DNA of 64,000 nucleotides from Schistocephalus solidus (Eukaryota > Platyhelminthes > Cestoda > Diphyllobothriidea > Diphyllobothriidae): NCBI GenBank assembly GCA_017591395.1, contig WEDG01008770.1:1-64000 (forward strand), in the 5' to 3' direction. Positions 48,926-59,000 of the stretch are shown one piece after another. Every line of letters begins with the position of its first letter. The first letter of the stretch is position 1. A program made the position numbers and the translations under genes. Under the pieces are notes generated by a model that was not told where the DNA came from, did no database searches, and saw nothing but the letters and a program-made list of their open reading frames with translations.

Positions 48926-49687
48926 TTAATCGAAAACTTTAAACGCCCGCTTGATAGCGTACAGTATTGAATTGGCGGATTTAACTGCCTTGGAACATTG
49001 CGTAGAAGGATTCAGGTTGTCTGTCATCCAAACTCCAAGATCCTTCTGTGTGTGCGCTTCTCGGAGTGGCAAACCATTCAAATAGTAGGGTCGCATATCA
49101 GTGACCAGATTTCGATTTCCCAGACGTAGCAGGGTGCATTTGTTTGAGTTGAAGGAGAAGAGGCATTTGCGGGACCACTCGTCCAATCGACGAATATTTT
49201 CTTGGAAATCGTATGCATCAGCAGCATTGTGGATAACTTTCCAGATTTTTATATCGTCCGCAAACATAGCAAAGTTACAGTCCAATTCCTGTACACAATC
49301 ATTAATGAACAAGAGAAATAGGATCGGTCCGAGCACTGAACCTCGTGGGACTCCACTCTCGATGACTGTGCGCTTTGATCGCGATCCGCCTACACAGACC
49401 ACTTGGGAACGACTAATGAGAAAATTCTTGATCCACGTAAGAAGTTTGCCTCCAATACCAAACATTCTCAACTTGTAAAGGAGACGCTGGTTTGGAACAC
49501 TATCGAAGGCCTTCTTGAAATCAATGTAGGCCACATGCATTGTGTCTTTTGCATCGAGTGCTTTTGTCCAGCTTTGCATCTTATAAAGAAAGTTCGTAAC
49601 ACACGATCTTCGCCTACGAAAGCCGTATTGTGCAGCCGATAAGAGGTTACGGGTTTCTAAATAAATCATCAATTCCTTTTTTGACAA
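48926..49687 (-). pseudogene. LINE ORF2 reverse transcriptase palm, copy 2
   Basis: 253 codons matching residues 196-448 of the RT frame of copy 1, with few differences (DSVPNQ for DSVPHQ, GGSRSKR for GGLRSKR, NAADAYDF for NAADADDF). FADD is retained. The upstream fingers block is in other frames (49989-49756, 49871-49647) because of a single-base loss near 49790. Confidence 0.8.
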
Positions 49688-50482
49688 CCTTCCCCATAAC
49701 CTTGCAACAGATTGAGGTCAGACTGACAGGCTTGTAATTTGTAGCAAATGCACGACTACCACTTTTGTGAAGTGGTGCGATGTAAGCTGTTTTTCCAGTC
49801 GGTAGGAAGAATTCCCGTATCGAACGATTTCTGGCACAGAAACGATAGCGGTTTCGCCAGCTCTCGAGCAAGTTCGAGGAGTAGCTTTGCTGGAATCTCG
49901 TCGGGGCCAGGGGATTTGCATGCCTTCAGACTTTTTAGTTCTTCAAAGACCGCCGCTTCTTGAAAGAGCATATCCTGAATAAGTGGCACTCCTGTAGTCT
50001 CGTAACTTGATGGAATAAAAACAGCTTCTCTAGTGAAAACCGACTGAAAGAACTGGGAAAAGTGTTCAGCTTTGTTTTATTTTCGGATATCTCTAAACCG
50101 TCATCATTTCTCATAACAGGAATCGGGTTCCTGTTACGTGTGGTTTCTTACATAGTTGTAGAGTAATTTGGGATTGTGAAGTGCTCCCTGGAGCAAATCC
50201 CTCTCTTTATCCCGTCAGCTTTTGAAGATCAAGCTTTTAACTTTGTTCCTTTGAGTTTTGTATGCTTGCAAGTCTAAATTTTCATTGGATCGGCAAAATT
50301 TCTTCCAAAGTCTTCCTTTCCTGTTAATCTATCTTTTTTTGATCCCTTGTTAACCACTGTGGTCTGTTAGATATCCTAAGTTGTGATGGTGGACAATGGC
50401 ATTTTATTAGATTCAAAAAACACTCCTTAAATAAATTCCAGTCCTCAGTGACATTCCCGGAGAAGAGAAGATACCCGTCTAT

Positions 50483-51068
50483 TCATGATGCCTCAGTTCT
50501 CATCTTGCAAAAGTCTCCTTGCCATAGATTGGGCCTGGTTTCATTTATTGCAGATGGCACAGAATATAAACCATACTCCCATGAAAGAACTTCATGATCA
50601 CTTCGACAAAGTGGAGGTAGGTAGTGAACCTCGTCTATACTGTCAGGATCCTTAGTGAAGATGAGATCTAAACAACTAGCCTGTTGTCCTCCACGCACTC
50701 TCGTTGGAACAAATACATGTTGGGTGCAAAGAGCTTCATGTGTTGTCTTTAGCAGACGATGATCGAAGGAAAACTTTGAGATCTGTGCCTGCAGTTCGCT
50801 CCATCGAATGCTGGGTGCATTGATGTCAGAAATGAGAACAACATAAGGTCGACTGCTAATGTTCTCAAACAAACAAGTATCAGCGTCAGTGTCTGTCCAC
50901 GGTGGTCGGTAGAGAGTCATGACTTCAGGGGACTGCGATCCCCGCGTCAGCCAAATAGCCTCAATACCATTGCTTATCTTCTCCGTCATTTCACACACTG
51001 TGAAATTGCTTTTAACATACATCACAGATCTTCCACTCTGGCGATGGGTGCGGTCTCTCCTGAACAAC
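50483..51068 (-). pseudogene. LINE ORF2 endonuclease fragment, copy 2
   Basis: Minus-strand frame starting in the RRDRTH motif, with VVLISDINAPSIRW, CLDLIFTKDPD and CRSDHEVLSW (GRSDHA in copy 1). The SDIN change at the catalytic box and the final TGA are shared with copy 1. Codons 5' of 51068 are unrelated. Confidence 0.75.
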
Positions 51069-51249
51069 CATTGTAGACAAAATGTGCGGACCGTCGTCCC
51101 AGGACCCCCCCCGGGTTCTTCTGCATCACCGATGGATAGCCTCAACACCTCCTATGACCTGTGAAGCAATTCTTTCAGCATTTGTACGTATATTTTTTTC
51201 TTATTTTTTTACGAAATACGCTTAATATGAAACAAACGTTTGCATTTCA

Positions 51250-51460
51250 GGTTTAATCCATGTGGAAGGAGGGTCTCTTAATAGTGGGACGGTCGCTCGG
51301 TCCGATGATTTTAATTTGATCTTTCGAATAAAGCGATAATAAGAGAGTTAAAACGTAAATGGAGAAAAAAACCGATACTACGAATGGATTAAGGGCGGGG
51401 GCAGTTTTTAAGCCAAATAAACAAATGACCCCCAATACTGTACTGCAAGCTGTCGCCATT
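51250..51460 (-). other. Unassigned open frame near right end of the 10.3-kb element
   Basis: 68 codons on the minus strand with two hydrophobic stretches (TVLGVICLFGLKTAP and SVFFSIYVLTLLLSLY). No family recognised. It lies in the 10.3-kb element's right arm, outside both LINEs, so it may be a remnant of a second transposon gene or chance. Confidence 0.2.
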
Positions 51461-51561
51461 TTTGAATATCTCGCAAATTCGACATCACCTCGATAAAAAT
51501 CCGCCGGACATAATCGCTGTAGACTCGATATAACTATAGTGAAACATCGATATCGCCCCGC

Positions 51562-51591
51562 TATTGCCTCGATAAACGCTCGCTACTAGGG
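51562..51591 (-). repeat. Right TIR of the 10.3-kb element
   Basis: CTATTGCCTCGATAAACGCT, then CGCTACTAGGG, the inverse of 41284-41313 at 27 of 30 positions. A second CGATATCG-rich block lies just inside at about 51525-51560. Confidence 0.7.
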
Positions 51592-52640
51592 AAGACTGCC
51601 AAGAGAGTGGGTAAAAAACCCAATAATGACCACACTTGACGTATATTTTTGGGGAACGTTGTCCCCTTCAATGCTTTGAGCTTATGCTGAAGTGGATTAA
51701 CTCCAGCAAAATCCATCACTGAAACATCTTATTGGCAATAGATGCTTTCTTGAATGGCTATGAAAAATATCGAATATTTATGCCCATTATTTTTTCCAAT
51801 ATTTTCTCAGCTGCTCCTCCAAACCGGACCGCCTTATAGACCCCCTTGCGGTTGCCGGTATGTCTGCCTCTACGGGTGGTTATATTAAAAATATTAATAA
51901 ACACGATTGATTTTTCATTTGATCAGTCTAATAAAGAGTAAACGTGATGGCAAAATAAGGACACCTAACAAATGAGAGGCCTAACTAACGGGACACATAT
52001 GCAATTGATGTAAGTCTAACAGAAAATTTACGCCTTTTTACTTTTTTACACACTAAATCACAGCTGATATTAATATTATTAGTTTGATTTTAAGCACGTT
52101 TTGTGTGCAAGAATGCGAAAGGCAGACTTAACGTATTTCGATCGAATAAACACTGCTAGATGAAGGCACTGATTGAATTCGTTGATAAGCGCTCACCGAT
52201 CGATAACGGAACTCACGCGTCAGATTCCACCTTGGATTTCCCTATAAAGTACTGCCAGCAGGCGCACAGCAGATTATAGTACAATTATTGGATTAATGTT
52301 GCCTTCAAAGCCGAGGGAGATTGGAATGACCATTTCTAACTTTTAGCCGTGGTCAGCCATTCACACCCAAACGCAGGGAGAGCTGCACCCAAGGATCAAA
52401 CACGTGACCCGTTGATGAGACGAACAACGTTAGAAACATTGAGCGGTAATACTTGATTGTGCAGCATTTAAGCTGTACTAAAAGCTTGCTGCGTGATATT
52501 TGTTAACGGATGATTTGGTGAGGTTGTGTAACTATCATTAAGGAAGTTCACGAAAAAGAATAAAAACAACGTACAATGAAAAAAAAAAGCTTCTTCAGGT
52601 TACTCAGAACTGTCAGTTCTTTTTAAATAAATAAATAAGC
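51592..52640 (+). other. Upstream region of the phosphatidylserine synthase gene
   Basis: About 1 kb without coding evidence. It must hold the promoter. An AT-rich TTTTTAAATAAATAAATAAG directly precedes the first ATG at 52641; no confident TATA or initiator can be assigned. Confidence 0.4.
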
Positions 52641-53014
52641 ATGCAGTATCTTCTAAAGTTAATTTATGAGTCTTTTTCTAGGCTGAAATTTAAGCGAAAA
52701 AATAGAAATCTGACAATCACCCGACGACCTCTGCGGTACCCTGTGAATACCTCCTTTTACTTGGTGCGAATTAATGCTGGCAACCAGTTTCTGCCAAAAC
52801 TAAATTTTTCAAGCATGCCTGGTGCAAAAGTTGGACGCTTCCAAGGTCTTCGACGACGACTCTTTTCAGAGTCAAGTGTGGACAAGGAATATTTTAAACA
52901 AAACATTGAACAGCAGCCTGTCGAAGATATTACTCTGAACATATTTTATCAGTCGCGATCAATAACCATTCTGATTATAATAGTCACCGCATTAGCATGG
53001 GTTGCAGTCACGAG
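52641..53014 (+). CDS. PTDSS1: Phosphatidylserine synthase exon 1
   Basis: Encodes a basic Arg/Lys-rich N-terminus, then [20 protein letters not shown] and the first membrane segment, [14 protein letters not shown]. Donor GTAGGT at 53015, phase 2. Either the 52641 or the 52815 ATG could be the start. Confidence 0.85.
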
Positions 53015-56000
53015 GTAGGTCGGGAATAAATGTCTGTATATTTTAATTTAAGGTCTACTGACTATCCCCTTGAGGATGATTTATTCCACGGTGCTCTTTG
53101 CGTTGTCACAGTATTTTTGATAATATCAGTCATGATAATGCCAAATGGTAGGTCCAATTTATTTTTGTTCCATGCGAAATATTTCATTTATTCGTGCACT
53201 AGTGCTATCAGCTGATATGGACGGTTCTTAGTCATCGATACACGGGCGCTGGACTACGTCGAATAACTTAGGTTGATTATAAGCTTCTAGAAAAAAAATT
53301 TCCCTGTTAAGACTATGTGTTGTGGATGCGTCGTGATAAAGTGGCGGTAGTATAGTCAGTCAGACTCCTCAGTTTTAACTGCATATGAAAAGAAAAATGT
53401 ATTTAGCGTACGTAATTTTGCTTTGAAGTACACCCGATAAGCTTGCTTTCGGATGAACAAATGCCTCATCTATTAATAGTAAGATATGGGTGTTTTCTTT
53501 TGGTTTATTTTTGCATTAATAAGGCTACTAATCATGCATGTTATCTTATGCCGCAAAGTTTTAATTGACCTGTCTGTAATGATGTTAACTTCTTAAATTA
53601 ATTCCAGTAAGCTTCTCGCTTAGTTAGTTTGTTTGACGCTAAGGTATTGACCTTAACTCTTCACCAAATTATGGCCCTCTCAGGTCATCGCCATCCAAAT
53701 TAATCTCGTTTGTAAAAATTTGGCCGTAGCCCCTTATTTCTCCAAAAATGGTATGTAACGTAATCTTGTTACAATTTCACTATTTTAGTGGCAGTATTTT
53801 AGCATTTATGTAGCGACATGCTGTCACAAAAAAGCCAGTACCCTAAATACAGTTACTAAAAATGAAACTCGTATGTCTGGCTCATTTGCTAGCACGGAAT
53901 TGGTACGCATAGTAGTTTCATGTCAGTATCTATCAGCACTTCGGCAACCTTCTGGTAACCTTCTCACTGCCTCGTTCGCCACGTGCTGTCTATTTTTGAG
54001 CGCAGCTTTCGATTTTTCTGAAACTGCCAGCAAAGTAATAGCAATAAAGTGCCGACAGTACAAAAGTAGGAATGTAGCTTTTGTGCGTCCCTCTGCCGCA
54101 AACGGGCCGTTATTCAACTCACCTCATCAATGTTTTTGGATAAAATGTTATCCGGCGGTGCATTGGCAGGATGCGCTAGAAATTTGCTGAACTGTATTTA
54201 GAGGATTTAGCATGCCTCCGAGGATAACGTAAACTTGCTGTGTCAACGTTCCGCCTTTCAGATCGTTTGCTCACGCTGAAATTCAGTAAAAGCCTTCGTT
54301 AACTAATAATCGCGTAAGTTTCTTTAATCTACCGTGGGTATTGTGCTCTCTTTACTTCAGAGTGTTCGCCTCTAAACGTAGGCTAGCATAGATGTTCATC
54401 CTGCCGCACGCTTTATGTGACCATTATTTACAATACCTCATACCCCGCCAATTGCTGTAAGAGCGAGCACTATTGTACCGCTGTGGATAACGCCTGGGTA
54501 CTGGTCGGTAACTTTCTGCCGGAGATCTTCAAGTTTTCGACGCAGATTCAGGGACGCAGTTGTTTTGCGCGGAGACAAATGCATATTGGTAATGGCTGTT
54601 TTGAAGTGCTTCCCATGCATGGACTCCAACGTTACTGTGATGGACGTGATCGATGTTGTGAGCGAAATGCGCGCCCGATTGCCTAGAGCGGGAGAACTGA
54701 CTGTTAATCTTGAACTCGTTTGTCTACCGCTGCCTCGTTGCAGCTAATTGCACTATACGGAAAATCCTGCGTTTATGTTCACATATGCGACTAGACCTAT
54801 ATTAACCACTGGTGATTAATAAATCCTATTCGCGCTTGTTTGAACATTTCAAAGCTCTTTTTTTTACCATAGTGCATTGAAGTCCGCGCTACTTTGCGTC
54901 TACCTTACTACAGAAGTAGGACATTTCCTTGTACTCCATGACCGGTGTTTTTGACCATTGCCTGAATTAAAATGATACAAAGTATGTTCGATTGCTGGCG
55001 AGCTTGCAGAGGTTCACACAAAGTCTAACCTTCATACAGTAGCTCATTCTTCATAATGTGCTTTAAGACCGTCTCAATACTTCCGGTCGCTATTGAATTC
55101 CTTTAAAAAATTGCAATAACCAAGTAATACAATTTGCTGCACGGCACCGTTTTTCACCTGAGTTCGGAATTTTCTTAGCTCCGGTATATGATGCCTCAAT
55201 ATTTTCACCGGGTAGTGGCGCATGAAAAATTCTGAGGCGACGTTTCAGACATTTTGCAAACACTTAAATAGGCCTTGTGGACTATTCCTTCTACTATATC
55301 CACCGACTACTTTTGACGTGGCTGCCATCCCGATTTAGCTGAAGTTAGTGGGCAAGATAGTGACCTCAATAGCACATAAAGAAATGAAGTTAACACTTGC
55401 AGCCCGATTCTTAGTCCACCAGTCGGCTACTAAACACAACACAAACACTGGGATGGCTTCGTTGTCCTAGTTGGCAACCTTCCAAGCCACCGCAAACATA
55501 TTCATGTCTTCACCTATGAATTAACTGTCTCTGAGTTCTGTTAGCATCGTGCTTGAAGAGACACTTGCGAGCTCTTTTTATGTGGCTGTGTGATAAGGCT
55601 TGCATACTAGTGTTCTTAGACATAGGAGCAGTCTTTTTTTCCTTTTGGAAAATATCTCCCTTCACATTGTTAGCCTGACTAACTTTCGAAGAGCGTTGCA
55701 GACCTGCATTTTACTTTCAATTTGGTTTTCCCTAAGATAGTCGCTGCAGTCGCATCTTCATTGCACACACACGCATACGTTTATTGTGCTTTAGGACCAT
55801 TTACGCGACCCCACCCTCTGGTTTGGCGCGTGGTATTTGGCGCAAGTCTCCTCTACTTCCTCAGTCTTGTATTCGTTTTGTTTCTGCGACTGGACGATGC
55901 CCGAAAGATACTATTTTACTTGGACCCCGCACTAAAAAAAATGCGACATTCCGATATCCTAGACAAGGAGTATGCGGTCAACTGCAGTCAGGTAAGGCAA

Positions 56001-59000
56001 CCCTTGCTCATGTTCATGTCATTTTCTAACGCCCTCCTCTCACCACCTGCCAAACATTTCAAGAATTCCCTTATGTTTGAACATTCCCGAAGCTGTTTTC
56101 AAGAAGTGACATTAGGCCAGTCCTGATATCCGCGTCGGTCATGCTCACGTCTCTCTTTGCACAAACGTAAATCGCGTTCGATGCGCATGCATGACACTGG
56201 TTTGATACTTTCCTAAGCTCATCATAGGCGGACTAATGTCATCATTCGATATTGGCTTCATTTTTTGAGCTTGTAACGGTTCGACCCCACCAGTATTATG
56301 GCGGGGCGAATGTTACGCGTAATCCAGTAAAAATTAAATCCTTGGACCTTAAACCTCTGTGCCAAATGGTGAGCAAAGAGCTCCGCCTTTGAAGCCAATC
56401 ACTAAACACAAAAAAATCCTTGCTGCAGTCACCCCGCGTAAAATTGTCCATTTGAACCGAATTTTTAATCAGGGAACTCGGATGGGGTTTACCTAGGATG
56501 ATTGCTGTTGAATTGAACAGTTTTCTGCCGATCAGTGATGTCTCTCCTAACCAACTATTAATCACCTTTCTCGAAGGCTTAGAACGCTTGTGCACGGCTG
56601 TATTGTCCTTAAGGGTGCCTCTTTGGAATTTAATGGATTCGTCGCTGCATTACACGATATACTGATGGTATAAGTCATCATTATCTGCGAATCTATTTGA
56701 CGGTTGGTTCGAGCGATCATCAGAAATTGCCGGCCAATAAGCTTTATGTTCCAGCGATCGCACCATTCTTCTTCTTTTTTCTTCTTCTTCTTCTTCGTCT
56801 TCTTCTTCTTCTTCTTCTTCTTCTTCTTCTTCTTCTTCTTCTGATAAGCAGCTCTGTCTACCCTCTTTTCTTAAGGTGGATCTCGCCCGGGTCTGGTCCC
56901 ACATGGACGTGTTCGCCTTTGGCCACTTCTTTGGCTGGTTGATAAAAGCCATTCTCCTGCGCCACTACTTCATCCTGTGGACCCTGTCAATCAACTGGGA
57001 GATCACTGAGGTGCGTTTCAGCCTGCGCGTTTTTTAAACCACCCTTTCCTCCATATTTTTCCCTTAGCCGCGTCAACCTTCATATCTTCCTTGAGATGTA
57101 ATTACAATTTTTCTTTCGCCTCTATTGCAGCCCGTTCTGGTGTAATATAGTGAAGGAGACGTGCACAGCATGAGCAGAAGAAGTTCACTTCATGATTGCT
57201 GGCAGTGAGGTGGGGTTCAAAGATCTTGTCCACCCGATTGGTTCATATCTAAAAGCTGACACGGCCTTACACACATACATATTCACCAACACTGGAAAGG
57301 CATTCCAAGCACCTCCAGCTACCACTGGAGGCAGTTTTCAGGAATTTGCCTGCTATGATTAGATGACAAATATACGCTATGAGGTACGCGGGTGGAACGA
57401 GTACGTCCTATCCCAGGACGTGTCTATCATTCCACCCACGTGACTCCTCCCTGGGCGCCCTGTACACTCCCGATAGTTCGATTGTCACTGCTATGGGTTT
57501 CACCACTGTCCTACCAGGTTGGTTTGGTCGTGACGTTTTGCCAGAGGGACAGACTGTCATTGCGTCTACCATTTTCCCCCTCTATCTCTCCATCTTCTCA
57601 CGCCCACCCTCTTGCGATGGTAAGACACTAGCTGAAAAACTCAAGCAAATCATCGACATGGTTCCTACCTTCACATGCACCGGGCTTCATTTGGGCTGTT
57701 TAGGTCTCCCACAAGTGCTAATGTTCTACAGGCCGCATTTAGAAAAAGCCATTACAAACTGAATTTTAGTCTTGAGTTGGACCAAGCTTCCCAGTCACTT
57801 GGTAACTTAAAGTGCCATCGTTAGCGCGTCGTGAGGTCATATGTTTAGGGTGGAGGGGGGTTATTTTGAACTTACTATTGTAGCAGCTAGCTCCAGTTGG
57901 GTTTTTTCCGGCCCCATAGTCCACGACATCCCGACCGATGTACGAAGGTCGTGTTCTAGACCCTCGACCATCGGCATCTTTTTGATTTTCCGTCATCGAT
58001 TACCGAAAACAATCGTCTCTGGGGTGAACTTGACCACATCCATCCGTTTTTAAACGGGCTAATAGCGCGGAGATGCCACTGCGGGTGAGGCTTTGAAGAG
58101 GCACAGGATACTTTTTCTGTCTTCAACGAGACGAAACTCTGGATCTTCGAACATGGCTTGTCTTAAAACAGATGCCAGCGTGGTAGAAACATCTGCTAGA
58201 GAATCTGTTTATATTCTCATAATAAACATCCTTATTCGTCGACGAATTCCCACTGATCCTTAACGGAACTCATTCGTCCCGTTATGCCTTAAGGCTCATT
58301 ATCGAGCCCCGCCAGCAGCCGCAGAGCAGCTAGTGGTAGTAGAGGCCGATTAGCAATGCCGAAAAAGACAAGGGAGATATTGCTAATATGTCTCTACTAC
58401 AAAACTATGCGGCTGCTGGCGGGGCTCGAGCATGAGTCGCAAGTCAGCACGGGACGAGTGAATTCCGTTAACGATCTGTGAGCATTCATCAACGGACGTC
58501 CATATTCCAGGTTGAACGGCAGCACAACGAGCCCGTGGTTCAATGGTTCGAGCCTCGGCTGGGACACGACCTAGGGTTGGGCATGACTGGCTGACGATGG
58601 CTAATGAGCCAGAAATTGCCATTCCAGTCTTTCTTGTCTTTGTAGGCATTGCTAAATGGCCTTATCATATTAGCCTCGGATTGCACCTTTGAGTTTACTT
58701 TTCTTTTGGAATGTTGTCCGCATCGAGTTTGGCGACAGTGCACCTACCAGGTGGCCCTTCATCTACATCAGTTTTACTCTCTTCTGATGACTTGAGGGGC
58801 GTCATAACACGTACTCATCTGAAACGGCAGGGGGCGGCCCAACTGTTCTCCAGATCATTCTTTCATTGAAGCGCTATCGTTAAACCATCACAATATGTAT
58901 TCAACAGTCCTTCTAAGTAGTTATACGTAGGCAACTGCGACAATGGAGCGAAAAGGGCAGCCGAACTTCAACTACTTCTACATGCGCACTCTTCGCCGTT

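Larger units (their letters stand above)
48283..51068 (-). mobile_element. CR1/Jockey-like LINE, 5'-truncated, copy 2, tail-to-tail with copy 1
   Basis: It is the reverse complement of copy 1 from the endonuclease (RRDRTHRQ, about 51068) to the 3' terminal repeat (CTCAAATACACTGAAATGAA at about 48300). Encoded blocks are almost the same residue for residue (for example AAQYGFRRRRSCVTNF, FAMFADDIKIW). It shares with copy 1 the TGA after MRTEAS, the TAA after KVFD and the TGA after MQAW. Additional frameshifts (in the ILPTDW region) and a lost endonuclease start make it dead. It starts within the endonuclease, a typical 5' truncation. Confidence 0.85.
41284..51591 (+). mobile_element. Candidate 10.3-kb TIR DNA transposon carrying a transposase-domain gene and two nested LINEs
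   Basis: The left end CCCTAGTAGCAAGCGTATAT (41284-) and right end (reverse complement CCCTAGTAGCGAGCGTTTAT, ending at 51591) agree at 27 of the first 30 positions. Both ends continue into CGATA-rich subterminal DNA. Only one coding remnant of non-LINE type lies between them, the transposase-domain pseudogene at 41570-43023, close to the left end. The LINEs at about 43.3-47.98 and 48.28-51.07 kb account for roughly 7.4 kb, so the original element was near 2.9 kb. No clear target-site duplication is visible (TCA against AAG). Confidence 0.6.
55992..56875 (+). other. Phosphatidylserine synthase intron 3
   Basis: 884 bp, with a decayed Penelope-type repeat end at 56700-56765 and a (TTC)n tract at 56766-56842 immediately before exon 4. 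Confidence 0.6.

Noticed and set aside
56650..56952. Minus-strand ORF rich in Glu over the (TTC)n tract
   Set aside because: It is a translation of the microsatellite; no gene there.
57379..57762. 127-codon + strand ORF in phosphatidylserine synthase intron 4
   Set aside because: No recognisable domain or repeat, no collinearity with the host gene; not enough to annotate.
58531..58555. tRNA-like A and B boxes as a functional tRNA gene
   Set aside because: The boxes abut and there are no acceptor or anticodon arms; classed as SINE remnant.
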